This document shows, piece by piece, positions 16,786 through 26,540 of a stretch of DNA of 64,000 nucleotides. A model generated the notes under the pieces. It was not told where the DNA came from and did not search any database. It saw nothing but the letters and a program-made list of their open reading frames with translations. Origin of the DNA: Tranquillimonas rosea (GTDB lineage Bacteria > Pseudomonadota > Alphaproteobacteria > Rhodobacterales > Rhodobacteraceae); contig NZ_FOGU01000004.1 in the NCBI RefSeq assembly GCF_900111315.1, forward strand, positions 248,001 through 312,000. The letters are read 5' to 3'. The position numbers and the translations under genes were made by a program. How positions within the stretch are numbered: position 1 is the stretch's first letter; each line of letters opens with the position of its first letter.

Positions 16786-19582
16786 CGCGTGCCTCCATGC
16801 CCCCGTGCCTCGAAAGCACGGTCTCGATGATGCCGGCGGCCTCGTCCGAAGCCTCGGCGACCCGCGCGATCAGGTCGCCGACGCTGTCCGTCCCCGTCTC
16901 GCGCAGAAGCAGCGCCTCGCCCCCCGCGACCAGCGCATCGGGATCGATCCCCTCGCCGGTCAACAGCCTGGCGCCGGCCTGTACCGCGCTCAGCAGCCGG
17001 TGCGTGGCGGCCAGGGTGGCGGCCTCGTCCGCGGTGACGAGGCCTGCCGCCTCTCCGGCCGCGATCTGATCGGGCGGCGCGGCCTCGGGACTCGGCGCCA
17101 GCAGCGCCAGGGCCGAGGACAGCAGCTCGATGTCCTGCAGCCGCCCCGGCCCCGCCTTGGCCTCCAGCGGCCCCGGCGCGCCGCGCTGCGCCTCGGCCAG
17201 CCGCGTCCGCATCGTCTCGACGTTGCCCATGACCCGCGCGGTGTCGCGCGGACGGTCCAGGAGCTCCTGCCGGAAGGCCGCGATCTCGGCTCCCAGCTTT
17301 TCGGCCCCCGCGACGGGCCGCGCCCGCGTCAGGGCCAGGTGCTCCCACGTCCAGGCCTCTTCCGCCTGGTAGCGGCGGAAGGCCGAGAACGCCGTCGCCA
17401 CCGGCCCCTGCTTGCCCGAGGGCCTGAGCCGCATGTCCACCTCGTAGAGCTTGCCCGCGGGCATCGGCGCCGACAGCGCGGTCACCAGCGCCTGCGTGAG
17501 ACGGGCGTAATAGGCGCGGGTGTTCAGCGGCTTCGGCCCGTCCGACGACTCGACCCCGGCCTCCTCGTAGATCACGATCAGGTCGAGGTCCGAGGTCGCG
17601 TTCAGCCGCCCGGCCCCGAGCGAGCCCATGCCCAGCACCGCCGCACCATCGCCCGGCGGCGGCCCATGCCGCTCGGCGAACGAGTCGACCACCGCCGGCC
17701 ATACGCCGTTCAGCACCGCCTCGGCCAGGTCGGCGTATTGCGTGCGCGCCGTCGCGGCGTCGATCAGCCCGCGCAGGTGATGGACGCCGATGCGGAAGTG
17801 CCATTCCTTCGCCCAGCGGCGCGCGGCGTCCAGCTGCGCCTCGTAATCGTGGGACGCGGCGAGCGCCCGGGCGAGATCGTCCGTCAGCGCCTCGCGCCCC
17901 GGCCATTCCTCGAAGAACGCCCCGCCGATCACCGCGTCGAACACGCCGGAATTTCGGCTGAGATAGCTCGCCAGTGCAGGCGAGGTCCCGGCAATGTCGA
18001 TCAGCAGGTCGATCAGCGTCGGATTCGCGTCCAGAAGCGCGAACAGCTGCACCCCCGCGGGCAGGCCCGAGAGGAACCCGTCGAGATGCACCAGCGTCCG
18101 GTCCGGATCGGCCGTCTGGTCGAGCTTTTCCAGGAGCACGGGCTTCACCCGCTCGAAGATCGCCTGAGCCCGCTCGCTGCGCAGCGCCGGATAGCTGCGC
18201 CACCGCGCCACGATCTCGGCCTGCCCCTCGGTCAGGTCGGGCTCGTCCTCGGGCCGGGCGCCGGGGTCGAAGAAATCCTCGGTCAGTTGTCGCACCCGCT
18301 CCAGCCGGTCGGCCAGGTCCGCCTTCAGCTCGGACACGTCGCGCCCCATCAACGCCGCCAGCCGGTCGAAGCCCGCGTCGTCCTGCGGCAGGTCGTGGGT
18401 CTGCGCGTCGTTCACCATCTGCAGGCGGTGCTCGACTTCGCGGTGCGCGCGGTACTCGGCGCTGAGCGTGTCGGTCACGTCGCGGGGCACCCACCCCGCG
18501 TCGGCCAGCCGCGACAGCCCCTCGACCGTGCCGCGCACGCGCAGCGACGGGTCGCGACCGCCCGCGATGATCTGCCGGGTCTGGGTGAAGAACTCGATCT
18601 CGCGGATACCGCCCCGGCCCAGCTTCATGTCGTGTCCCGGCAGGGTGATGGGGCCGCCCAGCCCCTTGTGCGAGCGGATCTTCAGCCGCATGTCGTGGGC
18701 GTCGCGGATCGCCCAGAAATCCAGATGCTTGCGCCAGACGAACGGCGTCAGCGCCTCGAGGAACCGCTCCCCGGCCGCGATATCGCCCGCACAGGCGCGC
18801 GCCTTGACGTAGGCGGCGCGCTCCCACGTGCGGCCGAGGCTTTCGTAGTAGCGTTCGGCCGCGTCCATCGACAGGCAGACCGGCGTGACGCCCGGATCGG
18901 GGCGCAGGCGCAGGTCGGTGCGAAAGACATAGCCCTCGCCCGTCGTCTCGGACAGCAGGGCGGTCATCTTGCGCGTCGCCCGGATCAGCGCGCTGCGGGC
19001 GTCGAGATAGGCGTCCTCGTCGTAGACCTCTTCGTCGAACAGGCAGATCAGGTCGATGTCCGAGGAATAGTTCAGCTCTCCGGCGCCCATCTTTCCCATC
19101 GCAAGCACCGTCATGCCGGCGGCGCGGTCGCGGTCGGCCTCGGTCATGCCGGGCAGCTTGCCGCGGGCGATTTCGGCCGCGACGCAGGATTTCAGGGCGG
19201 CGTCCACCGCCGCGTCGGCAAAGCGGGTCAGCGTGCCCGTCACGTCTTCCAGCGGCCAGACCCCGCCCAGGTCGGCCAGCGCCACCAGCACGGCGAGCCG
19301 GCGCTTGGCGCGTCGCAGCTCGTCGCCCAGCGTGCGGTCCGGCAACGTGGCCAGGCTGTCGATCAGCGCCCGTGCGGCGTCCTCGGGCGCGCGCTCCAGC
19401 TCGGGGGCGAGCCAGTCGCTCTCCTGTCCTATGACGTTGGCGAGATAGGGCGACGAGCCCGCGGCGCCGGCCACCAGGTCCTGCATCGTCTCGGGGAGGT
19501 CGCGGAACGCATCGGCGGCCTCGCGGCCCTTCTGCGGGTCGTAGGCGGCGGGGCAGCGGGTCAGGCGGTCGGCAAAGCTCAT
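16775..19582 (-). CDS. glnE: Glutamine synthetase adenylyltransferase/adenylyl-removing enzyme
   Basis: A 935-residue bifunctional enzyme that adenylylates and deadenylylates glutamine synthetase under PII control. Two nucleotidyltransferase domains are clear: GKMGAGELNYSSDIDL (residues 163-178, deadenylylation half) and GSLGAGRLNATSDLDL (about residue 650, adenylylation half). Between them is the helical linker. ATG 19582 begins MSFADRLTRCP; the frame stays open far upstream but reads as a shadow of the divergent deacylase. No PII or glnA gene is in the window. Confidence 0.95.
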   Translation of the reverse strand: MSFADRLTRCPAAYDPQKGREAADAFRDLPETMQDLVAGAAGSSPYLANVIGQESDWLAPELERAPEDAARALIDSLATLPDRTLGDELRRAKRRLAVLVALADLGGVWPLEDVTGTLTRFADAAVDAALKSCVAAEIARGKLPGMTEADRDRAAGMTVLAMGKMGAGELNYSSDIDLICLFDEEVYDEDAYLDARSALIRATRKMTALLSETTGEGYVFRTDLRLRPDPGVTPVCLSMDAAERYYESLGRTWERAAYVKARACAGDIAAGERFLEALTPFVWRKHLDFWAIRDAHDMRLKIRSHKGLGGPITLPGHDMKLGRGGIREIEFFTQTRQIIAGGRDPSLRVRGTVEGLSRLADAGWVPRDVTDTLSAEYRAHREVEHRLQMVNDAQTHDLPQDDAGFDRLAALMGRDVSELKADLADRLERVRQLTEDFFDPGARPEDEPDLTEGQAEIVARWRSYPALRSERAQAIFERVKPVLLEKLDQTADPDRTLVHLDGFLSGLPAGVQLFALLDANPTLIDLLIDIAGTSPALASYLSRNSGVFDAVIGGAFFEEWPGREALTDDLARALAASHDYEAQLDAARRWAKEWHFRIGVHHLRGLIDAATARTQYADLAEAVLNGVWPAVVDSFAERHGPPPGDGAAVLGMGSLGAGRLNATSDLDLIVIYEEAGVESSDGPKPLNTRAYYARLTQALVTALSAPMPAGKLYEVDMRLRPSGKQGPVATAFSAFRRYQAEEAWTWEHLALTRARPVAGAEKLGAEIAAFRQELLDRPRDTARVMGNVETMRTRLAEAQRGAPGPLEAKAGPGRLQDIELLSSALALLAPSPEAAPPDQIAAGEAAGLVTADEAATLAATHRLLSAVQAGARLLTGEGIDPDALVAGGEALLLRETGTDSVGDLIARVAEASDEAAGIIETVLSRHGGMEARDAG

Positions 19583-19675
19583 GGGACAGGGATGCGGCGG
19601 CGGCGCACGCGGGTCAAGCGCTTGCGCCCTGCCCGCCGTCGCGCGACGCTCTGCCGAAACGTGCAGGAGGCAGTG

Positions 19676-20155
19676 ATGAGCAAGAGCCTGAAGCGGGTCC
19701 GCGCGGCGCTGGACGAAGCGGGCCTCGACGCCGAGATCGTCGAGATGGGCGAGACGCGCACCGCGCAGCAGGCCGCCGACGCGGTCGACTGCGGGCTGGA
19801 CCAGATCGTCAAGTCGATCATCTATCGCGGCGAAGAGAGCGAACGGGCGATCCTGTTCCTCACCGCCGGCGGCAACCGCGTCGACGACACGCTCGCTGCG
19901 CAGGCGGCCGGCGAACCGCTGGGCAAGGCTGACGCGACGCTGGTGCGCGCGCAGACCGGCTTCGCCATCGGCGGCGTCGCGCCCCTGGGCCACACGGCGC
20001 CGGTCCGCACCTTCTGCGACCCTCTCCTGACGACGTTCGACGTGGTCTGGGCGGCGGCCGGCACGCCGCGCCACGTGTTCCCGATCCCGGCCGGCGACCT
20101 GCTGCGGCTGACCGGCGCGGAACTGGCCCTGTTCACCGCGGCGCGGGGTATGTGA
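19676..20155 (+). CDS. YbaK/ProX-type aminoacyl-tRNA deacylase
   Basis: A 159-residue editing-domain protein of the YbaK/ProRS INS superfamily, which hydrolyses mischarged tRNA (such as Cys- or Ala-tRNA-Pro). The family features are the Lys in QIVKSIIYRG, the GGNRVDDTLAAQ segment and the GFAIGGVAPLGH motif. ATG 19676 follows CAGGAGGCAGTG. Its stop codon lies inside the first of two 19-bp palindromes that precede the DUF2852 gene. The precise mischarged substrate is not evident. Confidence 0.88.
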   Translation: MSKSLKRVRAALDEAGLDAEIVEMGETRTAQQAADAVDCGLDQIVKSIIYRGEESERAILFLTAGGNRVDDTLAAQAAGEPLGKADATLVRAQTGFAIGGVAPLGHTAPVRTFCDPLLTTFDVVWAAAGTPRHVFPIPAGDLLRLTGAELALFTAARGM

Positions 20156-20226
20156 AAATCATTCACATTACCCCTTGAAGGCGGCCCGGTCGGTCCCGAT
20201 CTATGGGATGTGAAAGACATTCACAT
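20150..20226 (+). promoter_or_regulatory. Promoter bracketed by two ATGTGAA-N5-TTCACAT palindromes
   Basis: Two near-identical 19-bp palindromes, each ATGTGAA-N5-TTCACAT, occupy 20150-20168 and 20208-20226, with centres 58 bp apart. Between them is a promoter-like TTGAAG (20175-20180) with GATCTA 17 bp later (20198-20203). The downstream DUF2852 gene starts at 20261. A dimeric repressor bound at both sites could close the promoter. The 7-bp spacer between TGTGA and TCACA rules out a standard CRP site. Confidence 0.6.
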
Positions 20227-20260
20227 AGACCCGACACATTGGATAGAGGACCGACCGACA

Positions 20261-20689
20261 ATGAGCACGACCGCCGACGTACCGCATCTCACGCGCCAGA
20301 ATTGGCTGGCCAAGTCCGAAGCCTGGCTGGACGACAGGGGCAAGGGCGCCTGGATCGCCCTGATGGTCCTCGGCTTCATCGCCTTCTGGCCGATCGGCCT
20401 CGCCCTTCTCGCCTACATGATCTGGAGCAAGCGCATGTTCACCGGAAGCTGCCGCAAGGCCCGTCACCGCACCCATGTCTCGCGGGCATTCACGCCCACC
20501 GGAAACGCCGCCTTCGACGCCTACCGCACCGAGACGCTGCGCCGGCTCGAGGAAGAACAGGAAGCGTTCCAGTCCTTCCTCGAACGTCTGAGGGCCGCCA
20601 AGGACAAGGCCGAGTTCGACCAGTTCATGGACGAGCGTGGCAAGCGGTCCGGCAACGGTGACGCGGTGGATCACCCCGCCGGCGCCTGA
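20261..20689 (+). CDS. DUF2852 membrane protein
   Basis: A 142-residue protein with one strong transmembrane segment (GAWIALMVLGFIAFWPIG, residues about 29-46, continuing into LALLAYMIW) and a charged helical C-terminus with FQSFLERLRAAKDKAEFDQFM, the pattern of DUF2852. ATG 20261 follows AGAGGACCG. The tail probably lies in the cytoplasm as a coiled helix. Function unknown. The twin palindromes upstream imply specific control. Confidence 0.8.
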   Translation: MSTTADVPHLTRQNWLAKSEAWLDDRGKGAWIALMVLGFIAFWPIGLALLAYMIWSKRMFTGSCRKARHRTHVSRAFTPTGNAAFDAYRTETLRRLEEEQEAFQSFLERLRAAKDKAEFDQFMDERGKRSGNGDAVDHPAGA

Positions 20690-20771
20690 CCGAGCGCGAC
20701 GCAGCGCGCCCCCGGCCCCGCCGGCGGGCGCGCCGCCTCTTGATTCCGAGCCATCCGAGGGACATCTGCCC

Positions 20772-21230
20772 ATGACCATGATGACCGATACCTACTGGGG
20801 CCTTCCGGACCCCGACACCCAGGCCGATTTCTATGCCGACGTGCCGACCAAGCGGTTTCTCGCCTGGGTCGTGGACGTGGTCCTGATCGCGCTCATCAGC
20901 CTCGTGCTGGTGCCGTTCACGCTGTTCACCGCGCTGTTCTACTTCCCGGCGCTCTACCTCGTGGTGGGCTTCGCCTATCGCACGCTGACGATCGCGCGCG
21001 GCTCGGCGACTCCGGGGATGCGGCTGACCGCGATCGAGCTGCGGGACCGCGACGGCAAGCGCTTCGACCTGTCCACGGCGTTCTTTCACACCGCGGGCTA
21101 CACGATCGCGATGACGGTGTTTCCGCTGCAGCTGATCTCGATGGGCCTGATGGTCGCGACGCCCCGTGCGCAGGGTCTCGTCGACCATGTTCTCGGCACC
21201 GCCGCCCTAAATCGCGCAGCCGCACACTGA
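20772..21230 (+). CDS. RDD family membrane protein
   Basis: A 152-residue RDD-family protein with the name-giving Arg and Asp residues visible ([17 protein letters not shown] in helix 1, and a [10 protein letters not shown]-terminal segment). About three to four hydrophobic helices are present, and the [21 protein letters not shown] loop is characteristic. It follows the DUF2852 gene by 82 bp on the same strand and precedes bpt. RDD proteins are poorly understood; some work in ion transport. Confidence 0.85.
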   Translation: MTMMTDTYWGLPDPDTQADFYADVPTKRFLAWVVDVVLIALISLVLVPFTLFTALFYFPALYLVVGFAYRTLTIARGSATPGMRLTAIELRDRDGKRFDLSTAFFHTAGYTIAMTVFPLQLISMGLMVATPRAQGLVDHVLGTAALNRAAAH

Positions 21231-21312
21231 GCGGGACCGACCGTGCGCATCGGGGCTTGGCGACACGAGGGGCCGTTGCTACGCTCATACGGACTCAGAG
21301 GTTCTGCGCCCC

Positions 21313-22140
21313 ATGCGCCACACACTACCGATCGCGCCACAGTTCTATGTGACGGCCCCGCAGCCCTGTCCCTATCTCGAGGGTCGGATGGAGCGGAAGC
21401 TCTTCACCGCCCTGCAGGGGGACTCGGCCGAGACGCTGAACGATTCCCTGTCGAAACAGGGATTTCGGCGCAGTCAGAACGTGCTCTACCGCCCCTCGTG
21501 CGCCGAATGTTCGGCCTGCCTGTCGGCGCGGATCCGGGTGGCCGACTTCAAGCCGTCTCGCACCCAGCGCAAGGTGCTGCGCCGCAACGCGCACCTGCGT
21601 CGCAACGCCACCGCACCCTGGGCGACCGAAGAGCAATACGCGCTCTTCCGCCGATACCTCGACAGCCGCCACGCGGATGGCGGGATGGCCGACATGGACA
21701 TCTTCGAGTTCGCCGCGATGATCGAGGAGACGCCGATCCGCAGCCGCGTGGTCGAATACCTGGCCGAGGATGAGGACGGCACCCACGACCTTGCCGCCGT
21801 GTGTCTGACCGACGTGCTCGATGACGGGCTGAGCATGGTCTACTCGTTCTACGATCCCGCCCGCGCGGGCGACAGCCTGGGCACCCATGTCATCCTCGAC
21901 CACGTCGAGATCGCGCGCGAGGCCGGCCTGCCCTATGTCTACCTGGGCTACTGGGTGCCGGGCAGCCCGAAGATGGGCTACAAGGCCAAGTTCGATCCGG
22001 TCGAAGTCTATTTCAGGGGCCGCTGGCAGGAGATGGGCGACCCCGCCGCCTATTCCAGCGAGACGCACCCCCTCTCGACCGACCCGATCGCCGAACAGGT
22101 CGCGCGCATCAGCCTTCCCGACAGTCGCGGCACGCGCTGA
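21313..22140 (+). CDS. bpt: Leucyl/arginyl protein transferase Bpt (N-end rule)
   Basis: Transfers leucine from Leu-tRNA to N-terminal Asp or Glu of proteins, marking them for ClpS/ClpAP degradation. The 275-residue protein has the ATE N-terminal cysteine segment [16 protein letters not shown], followed by the basic [14 protein letters not shown] and the C-terminal ATE domain with [23 protein letters not shown] 21313 begins [25 protein letters not shown]-type sequence, normal for Bpt. It is called bpt rather than ate by similarity to other alphaproteobacteria. Confidence 0.92.
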   Translation: MRHTLPIAPQFYVTAPQPCPYLEGRMERKLFTALQGDSAETLNDSLSKQGFRRSQNVLYRPSCAECSACLSARIRVADFKPSRTQRKVLRRNAHLRRNATAPWATEEQYALFRRYLDSRHADGGMADMDIFEFAAMIEETPIRSRVVEYLAEDEDGTHDLAAVCLTDVLDDGLSMVYSFYDPARAGDSLGTHVILDHVEIAREAGLPYVYLGYWVPGSPKMGYKAKFDPVEVYFRGRWQEMGDPAAYSSETHPLSTDPIAEQVARISLPDSRGTR

Positions 22141-22221
22141 GCCCGACCTCCGCCGGGGCGGTTGTCATCGCGCCGGACCGCTGCAAATTGTGCCCCGGAC
22201 CACGGACCAAGAGGCACAACG

Positions 22222-23871
22222 ATGACGACCAGCACGGCCGACGCTCCCTGGTGGACCGATCGCGTGGGGTATCAGATCTACCCCCGTAGCTTCGCCGACA
22301 GCGACGGCGACGGCATCGGCGACATCCCCGGCATCATCGACAAGCTCGACCATCTCGCCGATCTCGGCATCGGGGTGCTGTGGCTGTCGCCGGTCTATAC
22401 GTCTCCGATGGCCGACAACGGCTACGACATCGCGGATTACTACGGGATCGAGCCGACCTTCGGCACGATGGAGGATTTCGACCGCCTGCTGGCCGAGGCC
22501 AAGGCGCGGGACATCGGCATCGTGATGGACCTTGTCGTCAACCACACCTCGGACCAGCACAACTGGTTCCTGAATGCGGCGAAGTCGACCGACGCGCCGC
22601 TGCGCGAGTTCTACATCTGGCGCGATCCCGCGCCCGGCGGCGGACCGCCCGACGACCGGCAGGCCTTTTTCGGTGGCCCGGCCTGGAGCCTGTCGCCCGA
22701 GACCGGGCAGTACTATTTTCACCTGTTCTCGCCCGGCCAGCCCGACCTGAACTGGCGCAACCCAGAGATGCGGGCCGAGGTCTACCGGATGATGCGCTGG
22801 TGGGTCGACAAGGGCATCGCCGGCTTCCGGATGGACGTGATCGACCTGATCGGCAAGGACCTGACCACCGGCGAGATCGAGGAAGGCCCCTACCTCCACG
22901 AGTACATCCAGGAGATGCGGCGCGAGGCGTTGGCGGGCGAGCACCTGCTGACCATCGGTGAAAGCTGGAACGTCACCACCGACACCGCCCTGCTCTATAC
23001 CGGGCGCGACCGGGGCGAGCTCGACATGGTGTTCCAGTTCGAACACATCGTGCAGGGCTGGGACGCCGTGCACGGCAAATGGGCGCCGAAGCCGTTCCAT
23101 CTGCCCGAGTTCAAGTCCGTCTTCGCACGCTGGCAGGAGACGCTGGCCGAGGACGGCTGGAACGCCCTGTTCCTGAACAACCACGACCTGCCGCGCGCCG
23201 TCTCGCGCTATGGCGACGACGACGAACACCGCGTGAATTCGGCCAAGGCCATCGCGACGGCGCTGCATTTCATGAAGGGCATGCCCTTCGTCTACCAGGG
23301 CGAAGAGATCGGCATGACCAATGCCGCCTTCACGCATATCGACCAGTTCCGCGACCTCGAGACGCTGAACCTGTTCCACGAATGGACCGGCCAGGGCATG
23401 ACGGACGCCGACTTCATCCGTGGGGCCAACGCGAATGCGCGCGACAACGCGCGGACGCCGATGCAATGGACCTCGGGGCCGCGGGCGGGCTTCACCTCGG
23501 GCACGCCCTGGATCGAGGTGCATCCCAACCACCGCCACCTGAACGTCGCGCAGGAGCGCGAGACGGAGGACGGCGTGCTGGCCCATTACAAGCGCCTCAT
23601 CGCCGCGCGACGTGCCCACCCGGTGATCGTCCACGGCCGCTACGACGCGCAACTGGCCGATCACGAAAAGCTCTGGGCCTATACCCGTAGCCTCAACGGC
23701 ACCACGCTGGCGGTGATCGTGAACATGTCCGGCGCGTCGGTCGAGGCGGACCTCCCGCCGGCCCTTCGCGTCACGGGGCAGGACCTGATCGCCACGCACG
23801 GCCCGCGCGGGGCGCTGTCGGACCGCATCCGGATGGCACCGTGGGAGTCAGTCGCGGTCCTGGCCGCATGA
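22222..23871 (+). CDS. GH13 alpha-glucosidase
   Basis: A 549-residue glycoside hydrolase family 13 enzyme acting on alpha-glucosides (oligo-1,6-glucosidase/AglA subgroup). The nucleophile Asp is in GFRMDVIDL (about residue 204), the acid/base Glu in TIGESWN (about 248), and the third carboxylate in NNHDLPR (about 322); DLVVNHTSDQH is the first conserved region. ATG 22222 follows AAGAGGCAC. No sugar transporter is adjacent, and there is no signal peptide, so it probably works on imported sugar in the cytoplasm. Confidence 0.92.
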   Translation: MTTSTADAPWWTDRVGYQIYPRSFADSDGDGIGDIPGIIDKLDHLADLGIGVLWLSPVYTSPMADNGYDIADYYGIEPTFGTMEDFDRLLAEAKARDIGIVMDLVVNHTSDQHNWFLNAAKSTDAPLREFYIWRDPAPGGGPPDDRQAFFGGPAWSLSPETGQYYFHLFSPGQPDLNWRNPEMRAEVYRMMRWWVDKGIAGFRMDVIDLIGKDLTTGEIEEGPYLHEYIQEMRREALAGEHLLTIGESWNVTTDTALLYTGRDRGELDMVFQFEHIVQGWDAVHGKWAPKPFHLPEFKSVFARWQETLAEDGWNALFLNNHDLPRAVSRYGDDDEHRVNSAKAIATALHFMKGMPFVYQGEEIGMTNAAFTHIDQFRDLETLNLFHEWTGQGMTDADFIRGANANARDNARTPMQWTSGPRAGFTSGTPWIEVHPNHRHLNVAQERETEDGVLAHYKRLIAARRAHPVIVHGRYDAQLADHEKLWAYTRSLNGTTLAVIVNMSGASVEADLPPALRVTGQDLIATHGPRGALSDRIRMAPWESVAVLAA

Positions 23872-23965
23872 GCATGGACCCGCCCCGCGCCGGGGCGGAT
23901 CCCTAAATGCGGAAATAATCTTGCAAACAAACACCGCGTGGCGACACATTTCTCTTTGAAGGTGG

Positions 23966-23994
23966 TTGACGCTCCGCCGCTCCGATCATATTGA
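23966..23994 (+). promoter_or_regulatory. ilvBN promoter
   Basis: TTGACG (23966-23971) and TATTGA (23989-23994) are separated by 17 bp, a good sigma-70 type pair about 25 bp upstream of the leader-peptide start. This places transcription start near 24001, just before the leader ribosome site. Confidence 0.55.
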
Positions 23995-24019
23995 CAGGGG
24001 CATGACACGGAGCCCTCTG

Positions 24020-24067
24020 ATGACGATCCTTCCCGTACTCGTAGGACATTGGCGCATGGACCGGTAA
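24020..24067 (+). CDS. ilvB leader peptide
   Basis: A 15-codon ORF reading MTILPVLVGHWRMDR then TAA, preceded by ACGGAG. The run Ile-Leu-Pro-Val-Leu-Val makes its translation sensitive to charged tRNAs for all three branched-chain amino acids. It lies between the ilvBN promoter and a T-run terminator, the classic layout of ribosome-mediated attenuation. It is too short for usual gene callers. Confidence 0.8.
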   Translation: MTILPVLVGHWRMDR

Positions 24068-24121
24068 CGGAACCATATTGGTAGTCCATGCGCCCCCGGA
24101 TCGATCCTCGGGGGCTTTTTT
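24054..24121 (+). terminator. ilvBN attenuator
   Basis: GCATGGAC (24054-24061) pairs with GTCCATGC (24084-24091), covering the end of the leader ORF. It is followed by a terminator hairpin GCCCCCG (24092-24098) / CGGGGGC (24109-24115) with inner GGAT/ATCC pairing and a T-run 24116-24121. Stalling on Ile/Leu/Val codons would change which helix forms. The exact antiterminator pairing was not resolved by eye. Confidence 0.8.
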
Positions 24122-24151
24122 GTGCGCTGAACGACAAGGCGGAGAAACGTG

Positions 24152-25909
24152 ATGAGCCAGGCGATGACCGGCGCGAAGATGGTGGTGCAGGCGCTGAAGG
24201 ACCAGGGCGTCGAGGTGGTGTTCGGGTATCCGGGCGGCGCCGTGCTTCCGATCTATGACGAGATCTTCCAGCAGAACGAGATCCGTCACGTGCTCGTCCG
24301 GCACGAACAGGGGGCGGTGCACGCCGCCGAGGGCTATGCCCGCTCGACCGGCAAGCCGGGCGTCGTGCTGGTCACGTCGGGCCCCGGCGCGACCAATGCC
24401 GTCACCGGCATCACCGACGCACTGATGGATTCGATCCCGATCGTCGTCCTGACCGGACAGGTGCCGACCTTCCTGATCGGCACCGACGGCTTCCAGGAGG
24501 CGGACACCGTGGGCATCACGCGCCCGTGCACCAAGCACAACTGGCTGGTGAAGGACACGGAGGCCCTGAGCGACACGATCCACCAGGCCTTCCACGTCGC
24601 CACCAACGGCCGCCCCGGCCCGGTGCTGGTCGACATCCCCAAGGACGTTCAGTTCGCCACCGGCAGCTACACCGCCAAGCAGAAGGCCCGGACGCAGCAT
24701 TACAGCCCCAGGGTCAAGGGCGACATGGACCAGATCGCCAAGCTGGCCGAGGCGATCTCGCAGGCCGAGCGTCCGATCCTCTATACCGGCGGCGGCGTCA
24801 TCAACTCGGGCACCGCGGCCAGCCAGCTGCTGCGCGAACTGGTGCAGGCGACGAACTTTCCCGTCACCTCGACCCTGATGGGCCTGGGCGCCTACCCCGC
24901 GTCGGGAGAGAACTGGCTGGGGATGCTGGGCATGCACGGTCTCTACGAGGCCAACATGGCGATGCATGACTGCGACCTGATGATCAACATCGGTGCCCGC
25001 TTCGACGACCGCATCACCGGCCGCGTGCAGGATTTCTCGCCGGGATCGACCAAGGCGCATATCGACGTGGACCCCTCGTCGATCAACAAGGTGATCCATG
25101 TCGACATCCCGATCATCGGCGATGTCGCCCATGTCCTCGAGGACCTGCTGCGCGTCTGGAAGGCGCAGGGTCGCAAGACCAACACCGAAGCGCTGGCGAA
25201 ATGGTGGAACCGCATCAACGAGTGGCGCGGGATCGACTGCCTCGCCTTCAAGCAGGAGGGCAAGGTCATTCGGCCGCAATACGCCCTGTCCCGGCTCGAG
25301 GCGCTGACCAAGGATCGTGATCGCTACGTCACCACAGAGGTCGGCCAGCACCAGATGTGGGCGGCGCAGTACATGGGCTTCGAGGATCCGAACCGCTGGA
25401 TGACGAGCGGCGGCCTGGGCACGATGGGCTACGGCTTCCCCGCCTCGATCGGCGTGCAGATGGCGCATCCGGACAGCCTGGTGATCAACGTCGCCGGCGA
25501 GGCCTCGTGGCTGATGAACATGCAGGAGATGGGCACCGCGGTGCAGTTCCGCCTGCCCGTGAAACAGTTCATTATGAATAATGAACGGTTGGGCATGGTC
25601 CGACAGTGGCAAGAGCTGCTGCATGGCGAGCGCTATTCGCACTCGTGGTCCGAAGCCCTGCCCGACTTCGTCAAGCTGGCCGAGGCCTTCGGCGCCAAGG
25701 GCATCCTGTGCGACGATCCCGCCGACCTGGACGACGCGATCATGGAGATGATCGAGCACGACGGTCCGGTGATCTTCGACTGCCTGGTCGAGAAGCACGA
25801 GAACTGCTTCCCGATGATCCCGTCGGGCGAGCCGCACAACAAGATGCTGCTGGGCGAGAACGCGCAGACCCAGGACTCGATCAAGTCCGGCGGCGCGGTG
25901 CTGGTCTAG
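24152..25909 (+). CDS. ilvB: Acetolactate synthase large subunit
   Basis: The catalytic, thiamine-diphosphate and FAD-dependent subunit that makes acetolactate or acetohydroxybutyrate for valine, leucine and isoleucine synthesis. The 585-residue protein shows [29 protein letters not shown] with the catalytic Glu, [12 protein letters not shown], and the [12 protein letters not shown] segment of the ThDP/Mg site. ATG 24152 follows GGCGGAG; a GTG at 24149 is less likely. The leader peptide and attenuator upstream give clear feedback control. ilvN follows after 61 bp. Confidence 0.97.
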   Translation: MSQAMTGAKMVVQALKDQGVEVVFGYPGGAVLPIYDEIFQQNEIRHVLVRHEQGAVHAAEGYARSTGKPGVVLVTSGPGATNAVTGITDALMDSIPIVVLTGQVPTFLIGTDGFQEADTVGITRPCTKHNWLVKDTEALSDTIHQAFHVATNGRPGPVLVDIPKDVQFATGSYTAKQKARTQHYSPRVKGDMDQIAKLAEAISQAERPILYTGGGVINSGTAASQLLRELVQATNFPVTSTLMGLGAYPASGENWLGMLGMHGLYEANMAMHDCDLMINIGARFDDRITGRVQDFSPGSTKAHIDVDPSSINKVIHVDIPIIGDVAHVLEDLLRVWKAQGRKTNTEALAKWWNRINEWRGIDCLAFKQEGKVIRPQYALSRLEALTKDRDRYVTTEVGQHQMWAAQYMGFEDPNRWMTSGGLGTMGYGFPASIGVQMAHPDSLVINVAGEASWLMNMQEMGTAVQFRLPVKQFIMNNERLGMVRQWQELLHGERYSHSWSEALPDFVKLAEAFGAKGILCDDPADLDDAIMEMIEHDGPVIFDCLVEKHENCFPMIPSGEPHNKMLLGENAQTQDSIKSGGAVLV

Positions 25910-25970
25910 CCGGGCGGGCCCCGGCCCGTCCGCATCGAACGAAGATCAAGGAACCGGAAAGGCGAGGACA

Positions 25971-26534
25971 GTGTCAGCCCTCAACATCAAGAAAGGGTCG
26001 AGCAAGCATTCGGCCTACGACCTTCGAGACCCCAACGCCGAGGCGATCGAGCGGCACACCCTGGCCGTGACCGTCGACAACGAGGCCGGCGTCCTGGCGC
26101 GCGTCATCGGCCTGTTCTCGGGCCGCGGCTACAACATCGACAGCCTGACCGTGGCCGAGGTCGATCACACCGGCCATCTCAGCCGGATCACCATCGTCAC
26201 CACCGGGACCCCGGCCGTGATCGACCAGATCAAGGCGCAACTCGGCCGGATCGTGCCGGTGCACGAGGTTCACGACCTGACGGTCGAAGGCCCGAGCGTC
26301 GAGCGCGAGCTGGCGATGTTCAAGGTGGCGGGTGACGGCGACAAGCGGATCGAGGCGCTGCGGCTGGCCGAGATCTTCCGCGCGAACGTGGTCGACTCGA
26401 CGCTGTCGTCCTTCGTGTTCGAGATTACCGGCACGCCGGAAAAGATCGACGCCTTCGCCGATCTGATGCGCCCCCTCGGCCTGATCGAAGTGGCTCGAAC
26501 GGGCGTCGCCGCTCTGTCGCGCGGCAGCGTATAG
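25971..26534 (+). CDS. ilvN: Acetolactate synthase regulatory subunit
   Basis: The 187-residue small subunit that activates IlvB and confers valine inhibition. An N-terminal ACT domain (about residues 28-100) is clear from LAVTVDNEAGVLARVIGLFS and GYNIDSLTVAEVD, and the C-terminal ALS_ss_C domain follows with LRLAEIFRANVVDST. The start is GTG 25971, supported by GGCGAGGACA just upstream. It forms an operon with ilvB. Confidence 0.96.
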   Translation: MSALNIKKGSSKHSAYDLRDPNAEAIERHTLAVTVDNEAGVLARVIGLFSGRGYNIDSLTVAEVDHTGHLSRITIVTTGTPAVIDQIKAQLGRIVPVHEVHDLTVEGPSVERELAMFKVAGDGDKRIEALRLAEIFRANVVDSTLSSFVFEITGTPEKIDAFADLMRPLGLIEVARTGVAALSRGSV

Positions 26535-26540
26535 GCAAGA

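Noticed and set aside
16769-20155. A 1128-codon plus-strand open frame opposite glnE
   Set aside because: It is Arg/His/Gly-rich, lacks domains, and mirrors glnE codon for codon on the other strand; glnE has full family motifs. Long antisense frames are normal in this high-G+C DNA.
20151-20167. PpsR/CrtJ-type TGT-N12-ACA site
   Set aside because: The spacing is 11, not 12, and no photosynthesis genes are in the window.
20150-20168. CRP-type binding site before DUF2852
   Set aside because: The half-sites TGTGA and TCACA are separated by 7 bp rather than 6, and the symmetry extends to ATGTGAA/TTCACAT, so a different regulator is more likely.
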